In this document: positions 9,762 to 17,125 of the stretch, piece by piece
How positions within the stretch are numbered: position 1 is the stretch's first letter
Layout: each line of letters starts with the position of its first letter
Source: an uncultured Collinsella sp.
Lineage (GTDB): Bacteria > Actinomycetota > Coriobacteriia > Coriobacteriales > Coriobacteriaceae
Assembly (NCBI GenBank): GCA_900542635.1
Contig: UQOJ01000022.1
Coordinates: 1-29,391 of the forward strand
Direction of reading: 5' to 3'
DNA: 29,391 nt
Position numbers and translations under genes: made by a program
The notes under the pieces: model-generated
The model's database searches: none
The model's input: the letters and a program-made list of their open reading frames with translations, nothing else
What the model was told of the DNA's origin: nothing

Positions 9762-9789
9762 ATTGTACGAGCCAATCGCTAAAGTACAA
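9762..9789 (-). promoter_or_regulatory. probable promoter of the atp operon
   Basis: On the minus strand TTGTAC (9784-9789) and TACAAT (9762-9767) are separated by 16 bp, close to the vegetative -35/-10 pattern. The -10 box lies about 63 bp upstream of the atpI ATG. No second candidate of this quality is seen in the gap. Confidence 0.55.
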
Positions 9790-9904
9790 CCGAAAAAGCA
9801 TCGGTTAATACGCACCTGTTCGTTTTCTTAAGACCTTCTTTATGCCGCAGGTACGGTAATACGTTTTTCTCGAACCCTGCAGGGCAAAACGTCCGTTAAC
9901 AGGA

Positions 9905-9939
9905 GTGCGCGTGGACGTCTTTTACTCGTCCGCGCGCAC
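9905..9939 (-). terminator. hairpin downstream of upp
   Basis: GTGCGCGTGGACG (9905-9917) can pair with CGTCCGCGCGCAC (9927-9939), with one G-U pair on the plus strand or one mismatch on the minus strand. It lies about 40 bp past the upp stop. No proper U-run follows, so it may end the upp transcript only weakly or act as a processing site. Confidence 0.35.
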
Positions 9940-9981
9940 CATTTCTTCGTATTTTCGACGTTAGCCGGTATGGCCCAGAGA

Positions 9982-10629
9982 TTACAGCGTGCCGTAGATG
10001 CGGTCGCCGGCGTCGCCCAGGCCGGGAACGATGTAGGCAGCCTCGTTGAGATGGTCGTCGATAGCGCAGGTATAGATATGCACATCTGGGTCCTTCTCGG
10101 TCAGCGACTTGAGGCCCTCGGGGGCAGCGACGATGCACAGCATGCGGATGTCCTTGACACCGCGCTCGCGCAGGTAGCTGATGGCCATCTCGGCCGAACC
10201 GCCCGTGGCGAGCATGGGGTCGACGACCAGGCAGATGCGCTGGTCGATATCCTTGGGCATCTTGCAGTAATACTCATGCGGCTCATGGGTAACCTCGTCG
10301 CGTTCCATACCGATGTGGCCTACGCGAGCGGAGGGCACCAGGTCGAGAATGCCGTCGACCATGCCAAGGCCCGCACGCAGGATGGGCACGATGGCGAGTT
10401 TCTTGCCGGCGAGCTGTTTGAACGTGGCGGTAGTGATGGGGGTCTCGACTTCGACGTCTTCCATAGGCAGGTCGCGCATGGCCTCGTAGCCGTCAAAAAG
10501 CGCGAGTTCGCGCACGAGCTGGCGGAACTGGTTGGTGCCGGTGTTTTTGTCGCGCAGGATCGACAGCTTGTGCTGGACGAGCGGATGATCGACAAGCGTC
10601 ACACGGGACGCATCGTAGGTGACGGTCAT
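9982..10629 (-). CDS. upp: uracil phosphoribosyltransferase
   Basis: This enzyme salvages uracil, making UMP from uracil and PRPP in the cytoplasm. The protein starts MTVTYDASRVTLVDHPLVQ and has 215 residues, close to the family size. The PRPP-binding loop is VVDPMLATGGSA, and PILRAGLGMVDGIL and the C-terminal IVPGLGDAGDRIYGTL are typical uracil-binding segments. The frame stays open 20 codons upstream, but the family start is the ATG at 10629. Upstream lie overlapping short hairpins, but no recognised regulatory element. glpK ends 123 bp upstream. Confidence 0.97.
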   Translation of the reverse strand: MTVTYDASRVTLVDHPLVQHKLSILRDKNTGTNQFRQLVRELALFDGYEAMRDLPMEDVEVETPITTATFKQLAGKKLAIVPILRAGLGMVDGILDLVPSARVGHIGMERDEVTHEPHEYYCKMPKDIDQRICLVVDPMLATGGSAEMAISYLRERGVKDIRMLCIVAAPEGLKSLTEKDPDVHIYTCAIDDHLNEAAYIVPGLGDAGDRIYGTL

Positions 10630-10752
10630 GGGTTGATTGCCCCTTTCGTTGCGGCCGCAAAACGGCCTTGCTGACAAGGCGCGCAGCAATGTTGCCGCCG
10701 CACGCCATGCATAAGTTTAGCGGTTTGTTGTATCGAGCAGCCCATCGCAGCC

Positions 10753-12294
10753 CTACTGTGCGGTACTGAGCGAGCGCTTGACTGCATCACGCCAGCCCGC
10801 AAGGTTTTGCTCGCGACGCTCGGCGGACATATGGGGAAGGAAGGTCCTAACGATCTGGGCATTTTGCTCCAACTCCTCCAGGTCTTCCCAATAGCCGACG
10901 GCAAGACCCGCCAAGTACGCGGCACCGATTGCCGTGGTCTCCACCGTCTCGCATTGCAGCACGGGGATATCCAGCAGGTCGGCCTGGAATTGCATGATGA
11001 ACTCGTTGCGTGAGGCGCCGCCATCGACGGACAGGCGCTCAATCGAAAGTCCCACGTCCTGCTCCATGGCGCGCAGCACGTCATAACTCTGGTAGGCCAT
11101 GGACTCGCAGGCCGCACGCACAATGGTCGCGCGACTCGAGGCACCGGTCAGGCCGCACACGATACCGCGGGCACGCGGATCCCACCAGGGAGCGCCCAAA
11201 CCCGCAAAGGCGGGAACGAAGTAGCAGCCCTCGTTGTCGTTGATTGAAACGGCGAGTTGCGCGGACTCGCTCACACTCGAGATGATGCCCATGTTGTTGC
11301 GCAGCCAGTTCATGGTTGAGCCGGCGGCAAAGATAGAACCCTCGAGCGCATAGCTGATCTTGCCGTCCGCGGCGATACCGATCGTGGAGACCAGACCGTT
11401 CTTGGATTCGACGACCTCGTCGCCGGTGTTCATGAGCATAAAGCAACCCGTGCCATAGGTGTTTTTGGTCTGGCCGGGATGGAAGCAGCAGTGGCCGAAC
11501 AGCGACGCCTGCTGATCGCCCGCCACGCCCATGATGGGCGGCATGTTGGTCATGATGTCGCTCGCGACGCGGCCGTAGTCGCCCGAGCTCCAACGAACCT
11601 CGGGCATCATGGAACGTGGAACGTCAAAGAGCGCCAGCAGGTCGTCGTCCCAATCGAGCGTATGGATATTAAAGAGCGCCGTGCGGCTGGCATTGGTGTA
11701 GTCGGTGGCAAAGACCTGACTGCCGGTGAGGTTGTAGATGAGCCAGGTGTCGATGGTGCCGAACATGAGGTCGCCCGCCGCCGCGCTCTCACGCGCACCG
11801 TCGACGTTGTCGAGGATCCACTGCACCTTGGAAGCCGAGAAATACGGATCGAGCGTGAGTCCCGTGCGGGAGCGCACCAGCTCTTCTGCGCCTCGCTCGA
11901 CCAGCTCGTCGATCAGAGGTGCGGTGCGACGGCATTGCCACACGATGGCGTTATAGATGGGTTGGCCGCTTATGCGGTCCCACACCACCGTGGTCTCGCG
12001 CTGGTTGGAGATACCGATGGCGGCGATGCGGTCAGAATGGATGCCGCTCTTAAACTGGACCTCCATCATCACGCCGATCTGGCTGGCAAGCACCTCCATG
12101 GGGTCTTGCTCTATCCAACCGGGACGCGGGAAGCTGGTTTTGACGCTACGACGTGCCTGCGCGACGATGCAGCCGTACTCGTCGACGATGGTCGCAAGTA
12201 CCGAGGTGGTGCCGCAGTCGAGCGCCATGATGTAGGAACCGCCAAAGTTAAACGAGGCATCTTCCATGCCCAGGCTGCCCAGATTCAACGACAT
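10753..12294 (-). CDS. glpK: glycerol kinase (FGGY family)
   Basis: GlpK phosphorylates glycerol to glycerol 3-phosphate using ATP. The 513-residue protein has about 20 extra residues at its N terminus before the phosphate-1 loop MALDCGTTS, where glycerol kinases usually have DQGTTS. The Arg99-Glu100 pair in ISNQRETTVVW and the catalytic Asp260 in GVAGDQQASLFG are conserved. PGWIEQDPMEV and GAPWWDPRARGI also match the family. Its start is 13 bp after the tsaC stop with GAAAGGTG upstream, so it is likely co-transcribed with that gene. No uptake facilitator (glpF) or glycerol phosphate dehydrogenase is nearby. Confidence 0.93.
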   Translation of the reverse strand: MSLNLGSLGMEDASFNFGGSYIMALDCGTTSVLATIVDEYGCIVAQARRSVKTSFPRPGWIEQDPMEVLASQIGVMMEVQFKSGIHSDRIAAIGISNQRETTVVWDRISGQPIYNAIVWQCRRTAPLIDELVERGAEELVRSRTGLTLDPYFSASKVQWILDNVDGARESAAAGDLMFGTIDTWLIYNLTGSQVFATDYTNASRTALFNIHTLDWDDDLLALFDVPRSMMPEVRWSSGDYGRVASDIMTNMPPIMGVAGDQQASLFGHCCFHPGQTKNTYGTGCFMLMNTGDEVVESKNGLVSTIGIAADGKISYALEGSIFAAGSTMNWLRNNMGIISSVSESAQLAVSINDNEGCYFVPAFAGLGAPWWDPRARGIVCGLTGASSRATIVRAACESMAYQSYDVLRAMEQDVGLSIERLSVDGGASRNEFIMQFQADLLDIPVLQCETVETTAIGAAYLAGLAVGYWEDLEELEQNAQIVRTFLPHMSAERREQNLAGWRDAVKRSLSTAQ

Positions 12295-12307
12295 CGCTTA
12301 CACCTTT

Positions 12308-13051
12308 CTATTGCATCGGGTCGGACAGGACCCGTTCGATCTCTGATGCGGGAAGTGCACCTTGGCGCAGGATCTGAAGCCCGCCGTGCTGGAACGACAC
12401 GATGGTCGAGGCGTCGCGACACGGGGTCTCGCCGGCGTCGACGGCAACATCGACCCCCTCCAGGATGCGACCTTCGACGGCGGCAAAGCTTGCCGGCGAG
12501 GGCGCGCCGTGTGTGTTGGCGCTCGTGCAGGCAAGGGGACTGCCGCAGGCGCGGATGAGCGCTTGGACCACGGGAGAGGCCGAAGCGCGCAGGGCCACGG
12601 TGTCGTCGGCAGCACGCATAAAGGTCGGCACGCAGGGAGCCGCCTTGACCACGATAGTCAGGGCTCCCGGCCAGCATCGTCGCGCAAGTACGCGGGCATC
12701 TTCCGGGATATCCACGCCATAGCGGTCGAGTGCCTCGACGCCATCGACCAGCCAGGCGACCGTTTGGGTGAGTTCACGTTGCTTGAGAGTGAAGATACGG
12801 CGGTAGCCGGTACCGAGCGCAGGGACCGCGGCGCCATTGACGGCAGCCTGCGGATCGCGCGGCCACGATGGGAATTCGCCTGTATCTTGGGGCACGGCGT
12901 CCGAGAAGGCGTTGACTGCCACGGCGACACCGTAGACGGTCTCGGTCGGGATCAAGGCCAGGCCGCCGCAGCCGAGCACCTCGGCCGTGCGCTCGACGGC
13001 AAGCCGATGCGGCTCGCGCGTTCCCTCGTATACCCGATAGACCGTCTGCAT
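12308..13051 (-). CDS. tsaC: threonylcarbamoyl-AMP synthase (TsaC/YrdC family)
   Basis: This enzyme makes threonylcarbamoyl-AMP from threonine, bicarbonate and ATP for the t6A37 modification of tRNA. The YrdC fold is recognised from LIPTETVYGVA, TLKQRELTQ, WPGALTIVVKA, TVALRASASP, SANTHGAPSP and ASTIVSF. At 247 residues it lacks the extra C-terminal domain of long Sua5 proteins. About 34 residues (roughly 50-84, containing FPSWPRDPQAAVNG) are inserted between YGVAV and the KxR motif, where the standard enzyme has around ten. It precedes glpK by 13 bp. Confidence 0.85.
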   Translation of the reverse strand: MQTVYRVYEGTREPHRLAVERTAEVLGCGGLALIPTETVYGVAVAVNAFSDAVPQDTGEFPSWPRDPQAAVNGAAVPALGTGYRRIFTLKQRELTQTVAWLVDGVEALDRYGVDIPEDARVLARRCWPGALTIVVKAAPCVPTFMRAADDTVALRASASPVVQALIRACGSPLACTSANTHGAPSPASFAAVEGRILEGVDVAVDAGETPCRDASTIVSFQHGGLQILRQGALPASEIERVLSDPMQ

Positions 13052-13199
13052 GTGTATGCCAGCCCCTTACGCTCTGGTGCAAGTTTGTTTACTGTGGGGC
13101 ATTCTCGCACGAAACGTTCAACCTATTTGCCCAGAGCGCATGTTGGTTTGGTGAGCGGCTCTAGTAGTCGGTGAAAGTGAGGGGGTTAATTGAAGATTT

Positions 13200-13502
13200 T
13201 TAGCGCGCAAGCGTAACGGTACGATCGGGAAACTCGATGCTTGCAACCAGTTTTCCGCCGAGGCTCTCTGCGTACCTGCTCAGCGTGTCGAGCCTCATCG
13301 AACCCAACTCCCCACGCTCGAGCTCGGATACACGTTTTTGAGAAACGCCCATCGACTGGGCGACCGACGCCTGTGTTAGATCTTTTAACCTGCGAATCTG
13401 AGCAAGCTTATAGGCTTCGATACGATCGCGAGTCCTCTCCTGCTCGGCGGTAATGGAGTCGCGTGTTATCCCGCGAGATTCCATATACTCATGCAGTTCC
13501 AT
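13200..13502 (-). CDS. Xre-type HTH antitoxin (HigA-like)
   Basis: The 100-residue protein has a charged N-terminal helix, then a five-helix HTH domain (about 35-78: LAQIRRLKDLTQASVAQSMG and QKRVSELERGELGSMRLDTL) and a short C-terminal strand (LVASIEFPDRTVTLAR). Its start overlaps the end of the upstream toxin-like gene by 14 bp. Toxin-first order with a trailing HTH protein is typical of HigBA modules. It should bind and neutralise the toxin and repress their shared promoter at 13899-13926. Confidence 0.85.
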   Translation of the reverse strand: MELHEYMESRGITRDSITAEQERTRDRIEAYKLAQIRRLKDLTQASVAQSMGVSQKRVSELERGELGSMRLDTLSRYAESLGGKLVASIEFPDRTVTLAR

Positions 13503-13884
13503 CTCGATCGAGCCTCCTTACGTGGCGACGGTATATTTGCTCGGCCCTTGGAATGTTGATCGCATACCAACCGTTCCATTTTGCCCTTGACGATCCCGCT
13601 CGCGACTTATCACCCGCCAATAGCAATACCGCCTGGCGCTTGGGGTCAAAGGCGAAGAGGATGCGAATCACCTGCCCACCACACGACGTCACTCTCAGCT
13701 CCTTTAAATGATGAAGCTTCGAGCCCTTTACGCGGTCAACCAGCGGACGACCAAGGCTGGGACCTTCCTTCTCGAGCACCAAAAGGTCTGCATAAATCTG
13801 CTTCAGCGTAGCTTCATCCTGCTCATCAAGCCAAGGTTCAATGTAATCAAGCACGATACGGTACCGATGCAGCTGATTTGACAT
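13489..13884 (-). CDS. RelE/HigB-like toxin (Gp49 family)
   Basis: The 131-residue basic protein carries the pattern of Gp49/HigB toxins: LVDRVKGSKLHHLKELRV, then GGQVIRILFAFDPKRQAVLL, AGDKS and KWNGWYAINIPRAEQIYRRH. Such proteins cleave mRNA on the ribosome in a RelE-like fold. That activity is known for the family, not shown here. The ATG has GGAG eight bases upstream. It is first in a two-gene operon and overlaps the antitoxin gene by 14 bp. Confidence 0.83.
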   Translation of the reverse strand: MSNQLHRYRIVLDYIEPWLDEQDEATLKQIYADLLVLEKEGPSLGRPLVDRVKGSKLHHLKELRVTSCGGQVIRILFAFDPKRQAVLLLAGDKSRAGSSRAKWNGWYAINIPRAEQIYRRHVRRLDRDGTA

Positions 13885-13893
13885 ACCTTTCTC

Positions 13894-13926
13894 CTTCTAT
13901 AGTAGAAGTTTTACGGTATATTGCAA
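13894..13926 (-). promoter_or_regulatory. promoter and operator of the toxin-antitoxin operon
   Basis: On the minus strand TTGCAA (13921-13926) and TACTAT (13899-13904) are 16 bp apart. An inverted repeat CTTCTA-TAG-TAGAAG (13894-13908) covers the -10 box, the expected place for an autorepressor. The toxin ATG is 10 bp further on. Confidence 0.65.
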
Positions 13927-13959
13927 GGACAAGCTTGCGCAAATGTCTATTAATTCAGC

Positions 13960-15201
13960 TTAAATACGCTGTTTGGGCTCGGTGACGATGGCTCGGACGA
14001 TGCGGGGGCGATCGGTGAGGTCATGGACGATACGCACGTCCGAAAGGCCTGCCTGGCGACAGAGCTCGGCCGCGGCATCGAGGGCACCCTCGTAGAGCTC
14101 GCAGGCAAACAGGCCGCCGGCGCGCAGCATGTAAGGCGCCGCATTGAGCAGGCGGCGGAAAATATCGAGGCCGTCGGCGCCGCCCTCAAGCGCCAGGTCG
14201 GGCTCGAAGTCCTTGACCTCGTGCGGCAGTGAGCGCATGACGTCGGTCGGAATGTAGGGCGGATTGGAGACAAGCACGTCGAACGTGCCCCACTCTTCGC
14301 GGGGAATGGAACTCACCAGGTTCGTGAGGCTAAAGGCGACCTCGTCGGACGTGAGGCCAAGCGCATCGCGGTTTTTGGTGGCCAAATCGATAGCGCGCGG
14401 CTCGATATCGGTGGCGGTGCAGGTAACGTGGCCGCGGCGCTCCCAGGCAAGGGAGAGCGAAATGCAGCCCGTGCCGCAGCCGACCTCGAGAACGCGGGCG
14501 ATGCGGGGCTCGGCTGGGGCAGGCGAAGCGGCATCCTGAGCTGAAGCCGTCTCCTGGTCGGCACCCTCGATGGCGATGCCGTATTCGTCGAGCTCGGACT
14601 CGGCAGCTTCGGCTTCTGCTGCCTGCGCGGCGGCTTCCTCAGCCTCGCGGTCGGCCAGTTCCTCGGCATAGGCGCGACTGCCCAGCACATCGCCGCCCAG
14701 CGCCGCCTCGTCGGCGGCCGTCAGGTTAGCGGCACGGCGCTCGGCGGTCGCGCGTTCGTCTGCCAGCGCGGCCTCGGCCTTGCGTGCCTCCTCAACCTCA
14801 TCGTTCCAGGGCAGCTCAACGCGCTGACGGGCGGCAGCCTCGGGGCTCAGCACCTCGGCATCCAGATAATTGAGGACTTCCTCGACGAGCATCTCGGTCT
14901 CGGGACGCGGAATGAGCACGCCGGGGGCGCACGCGACGTCGATCATGCGAAACTGCGTGCTGCCGGTGATGTACTGCAGCGGTTCACCTTTAGCGCGACG
15001 AACAACGGCCGCGTGCATGGTCTCGAGCTGAGCCGCGTTAAGCGTCTCGTCCATACGCATATATAGGTCAATGCGCGCCAGGCCCGTGGCGGCGCACAGC
15101 AGCCACTCGGCAGAAAGACGGGGGTGCTCCTCGCCGCGCTCGGCCAGGTACTCCTTGGTCCACTCGAGACAACGCTTGATGGTCCAAATCTCGTTTGCCA
15201 T
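13960..15201 (-). CDS. prmC: peptide chain release factor N5-glutamine methyltransferase with insertion
   Basis: PrmC methylates the glutamine of the GGQ motif in release factors using S-adenosylmethionine. The helical N-terminal domain ends in GVLIPRPETE (95-104), and the Rossmann methyltransferase begins at RVLEVGCGTGCISLSLA (236 on). The NPPY substrate motif is at 313-316. PrmC proteins are usually about 280 residues; this one has 413. The excess, about 110 residues (111-232), separates the two domains and is acidic, rich in Ala and Glu and probably helical or disordered. The start at 15201 (MANEIW) has a GGGAGG site; the frame extends 25 codons further but without support. Its substrate RF1 is encoded 607 bp upstream. 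Confidence 0.93.
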   Translation of the reverse strand: MANEIWTIKRCLEWTKEYLAERGEEHPRLSAEWLLCAATGLARIDLYMRMDETLNAAQLETMHAAVVRRAKGEPLQYITGSTQFRMIDVACAPGVLIPRPETEMLVEEVLNYLDAEVLSPEAAARQRVELPWNDEVEEARKAEAALADERATAERRAANLTAADEAALGGDVLGSRAYAEELADREAEEAAAQAAEAEAAESELDEYGIAIEGADQETASAQDAASPAPAEPRIARVLEVGCGTGCISLSLAWERRGHVTCTATDIEPRAIDLATKNRDALGLTSDEVAFSLTNLVSSIPREEWGTFDVLVSNPPYIPTDVMRSLPHEVKDFEPDLALEGGADGLDIFRRLLNAAPYMLRAGGLFACELYEGALDAAAELCRQAGLSDVRIVHDLTDRPRIVRAIVTEPKQRI

Positions 15202-15237
15202 GGGGCCCTCCCCTCTTAAGCGCCGGACGGCGCGCGA

Positions 15238-15564
15238 ATGTCGGAGCAGATTGTACGCGAGGCTAGCGCTTGGCAAGGGACGATTGAAGACGATTATCGA
15301 GAATCAGCCCAGATTTTTGCTTGGAACCTGCCTGAAATGTTCATTCATCGACGTCTAAATCTGCATTTGTCAAGCTTTTGGCAAAGTTGCCCCAAAACTG
15401 ACCAATATCTAACCAAGAACTTGCCAAATCACTTGACGCGCGACGCGGTAAAAATCACCCCGCGACTTCTTGAACGATTTTTCGAGCAATATTTTCAATT
15501 GCAGATGAAGGCTGCTGATTACTTTAAGCAGTTAGACAGCTTAATTTCTAACAAAGCAGATTAA
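15238..15564 (+). CDS. possible small protein, unrecognised
   Basis: A 108-codon frame in an AT-rich island. The C-terminal part (PRLLERFFEQYFQLQMKAAD onwards) reads like a real amphipathic helical protein, and an internal ATG at 15337 is an alternative start. There is no convincing ribosome binding site at either start. The frame overlaps the putative prmC promoter on the other strand. It is the only plus-strand candidate in the first 23.8 kb. It may be a small acquired gene, a remnant or a chance frame. Confidence 0.25.
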   Translation: MSEQIVREASAWQGTIEDDYRESAQIFAWNLPEMFIHRRLNLHLSSFWQSCPKTDQYLTKNLPNHLTRDAVKITPRLLERFFEQYFQLQMKAADYFKQLDSLISNKAD

Positions 15565-15605
15565 ATAAACTTGAAAAGTAATTTACCCAACCTAGTCATT
15601 TAAGA

Positions 15606-15622
15606 ACGTCCCCAATGACTAC
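15606..15622 (+). repeat. 17-mer shared with 21605-21621 (inverted)
   Basis: ACGTCCCCAATGACTAC is found here and, in opposite orientation, at 21605-21621. Here it forms part of a small inverted repeat, TAGTCATT (15593-15600) with AATGACTA (15614-15621). In both places it lies within about 50 bp of the left side of a structured element copy. Confidence 0.6.
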
Positions 15623-15669
15623 CCCGCATCCGGAGCAAGGCAACGCCGCAGGTAGAGGGCGGACAGCGA

Positions 15670-15767
15670 AAACGCCCCTAAGCGAGCAAGGTGACGTGAA
15701 AGAGGAGGGAAGCGTACTTTGGTACGCGACCGACGATTGAACGTCAGATTGCCGCTTAGGGGCGTTT
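15670..15767 (-). ncRNA. structured intergenic element, copy B
   Basis: The architecture matches copy A with changed stems. P1 is 15670-15684 with 15753-15767 (15 bp, perfect; CCTAAGCG/CGCTTAGG where A has CCAGAGCG/CGCTCTGG). P2 is GCAA/TTGC plus TGACGT (15692-15697) with ACGTCA (15741-15746), again around GG/GA. The P3 hairpin is GCGTAC-TTTG-GTACGC (15712-15727). Compensating changes in P1 and P2 support a real helix. It lies 3' of prfA on the minus strand. Confidence 0.6.
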
Positions 15768-15780
15768 GCAGCGTCGAGCA

Positions 15781-15808
15781 GTTACGGCGTTTGGTAAAAC
15801 GCCGTAAC
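15781..15808 (-). terminator. 12-bp hairpin touching the prfA stop codon
   Basis: GTTACGGCGTTT (15781-15792) pairs with AAACGCCGTAAC (15797-15808) around GGTA. It abuts the prfA stop (15809-15811) exactly. It has the same design as the hairpin after the LCP gene, with CGCGG/CCGCG replaced by CGGCG/CGCCG. No U-run follows. Confidence 0.5.
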
Positions 15809-16876
15809 TTAAACGGCCTGTGCCAGCTTCTCGGCTCGCTCGGCGGCGGCGAGTGCCTCGATGACGGTGCCGAGCTGATCGCCCAGGAGGACGCCGTTGT
15901 AGGTGGAGTTGAAGCCGATACGGTGATCGGTCACGCGGTCCTGGGGCTGATTGTAGGTACGAATCTTCTCGGAACGATTGCCGTGGCCGATCTGGCTTTG
16001 ACGCTCGGCACCGAGCTCTGCCTGCTGCTTCTCGAGCTCCATCTCGTACAGGCGGGCGCGCAGCATCTGCATGCAGACCTCGCGGTTCTGGATCTGGGAG
16101 CGCTGTTCCTGCGACTGCACCACGGTGTTGGTGGGCAGGTGGGTGATGCGCACGGCGGAGTAGGTGGTGTTAACGCACTGACCGCCAGGGCCGGAGGCGC
16201 AGTAGGTATCGATGCGCAGGTCGGACTGGTTGATCTGGACGTCGATTTCCTCGGCCTCGGGAAGTACGGCGACGGTAGCCGTGGAGGTCTGGATGCGGCC
16301 CTGGGACTCGGTCTTGGGGACGCGCTGGACGCGGTGCACGCCGGACTCGAACTTCATGACGGAGTAGACGCGGTCGCCCTCGACCTTGAACTCGATGGAC
16401 TTAAAGCCGCCGGCCTCGCTGGGGCTGGAATCGAGCACGGTGGTCTTCCAGCCGCGCGACTCGCAGAAGCGCTGGTACATCTTGTACAGGTCGCCGGCAA
16501 AGATGGCCGCCTCGTCGCCACCGGCGGCGGAGCGAATCTCGACGATGGTGTTCTTGTCGTCGTTGGGGTCGCTCGGGATGAGCATGTACTTGATGTCTTC
16601 CTCGAGCTGGGGGAGCTTGGCCTCGTTTTCGGAGATGTCCATCTGGAGCATCTCCTTCTCATCGGCATCGGTGGTATCGTGCAGCATTTCCTTGGCAGCC
16701 TCGATGTCATCGAGCGCGCCGATGTACTCGCGCGAAGCGGCGATGAGGTCGGACTGGTGCGCGTACTCCTTGTTGAGGCGCGTGAACTCCTTGATATCGG
16801 AGGCGACGGCCGGGTCGGAAAGCTTCTTCTCGAGCTCCTCGTAGGCCTTAATGATCTTTTCGAGCTTGTCGCGCAT
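15809..16876 (-). CDS. prfA: peptide chain release factor 1
   Basis: RF1 terminates translation at UAA and UAG. At 355 residues it has normal length. The stop-codon tripeptide is Pro187-Lys-Thr189 (the P-x-T form of RF1, not the SPF of RF2). The catalytic GGQ is at 231-233 in ASGPGGQCVNTT; its glutamine is the expected PrmC target. The N terminus is the usual coiled-coil domain. The start has GGAG seven bases upstream. prfA and prmC are often directly adjacent; here element B and an AT-rich island separate them. Confidence 0.97.
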   Translation of the reverse strand: MRDKLEKIIKAYEELEKKLSDPAVASDIKEFTRLNKEYAHQSDLIAASREYIGALDDIEAAKEMLHDTTDADEKEMLQMDISENEAKLPQLEEDIKYMLIPSDPNDDKNTIVEIRSAAGGDEAAIFAGDLYKMYQRFCESRGWKTTVLDSSPSEAGGFKSIEFKVEGDRVYSVMKFESGVHRVQRVPKTESQGRIQTSTATVAVLPEAEEIDVQINQSDLRIDTYCASGPGGQCVNTTYSAVRITHLPTNTVVQSQEQRSQIQNREVCMQMLRARLYEMELEKQQAELGAERQSQIGHGNRSEKIRTYNQPQDRVTDHRIGFNSTYNGVLLGDQLGTVIEALAAAERAEKLAQAV

Positions 16877-17077
16877 GGCGGGACTCCTTTATGTGCGTGA
16901 AGGTGAAAATCGGCAGAGTTGATGGGGCGCGCGGCGCCACTGCGGGGGTAAGCCCAGCTAGAACATGTCGATCTTCAGATACATGCGCATCCCTTCGCGT
17001 ATGGGGTACATAGTTGCGGTCTAACCCATATATGATAGCGTGCGCAGGCAAACCTGCATATAACCCGCACGGAATGA

Positions 17078-17110
17078 TTGGTGCAAACAAACCTGACCCC
17101 ATTGCACCAA
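17078..17110. repeat. palindromic intergenic repeat (TTGGTGCAA type)
   Basis: TTGGTGCAA (17078-17086) and TTGCACCAA (17102-17110) form a 9-bp perfect inverted repeat around a 15-base loop. It lies 15 bp past the stop of the M20 peptidase gene and upstream of prfA, and could end the peptidase transcript, although no long U-run is seen. Confidence 0.55.
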
Positions 17111-17125
17111 GGGCTTCCTTTTTGG

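Larger units (their letters stand above)
15202..15808. other. 607-bp gap between prmC and prfA
   Basis: The first 360 bp are markedly AT-richer than the surroundings and contain one low-confidence plus-strand frame (15238-15564). A possible minus-strand promoter for prmC is TTGCCA (15271-15276) and TACAAT (15250-15255), with a short 15-bp spacer. Next comes a 17-mer shared with 21605-21621 (here 15606-15622). Then structured element copy B and the hairpin that touches the prfA stop. No other gene is seen. Confidence 0.6.

Noticed and set aside
9865..9890. GGTTCGAG on the minus strand as a tRNA T-loop
   Set aside because: No matching acceptor, D or anticodon stems around it.
10640..10690. Overlapping short hairpins upstream of upp as an attenuator
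   Set aside because: GCCTTG-TCAG-CAAGGC and GGCCG-TTTTG-CGGCC share bases, but the stems are short and no known PyrR or other regulatory signature is seen.
16958..17011. 17-codon minus-strand leader peptide frame upstream of prfA (MYPIREGMRMYLKIDMF)
   Set aside because: No convincing ribosome binding site, no attenuator downstream and no run of a single regulatory amino acid.
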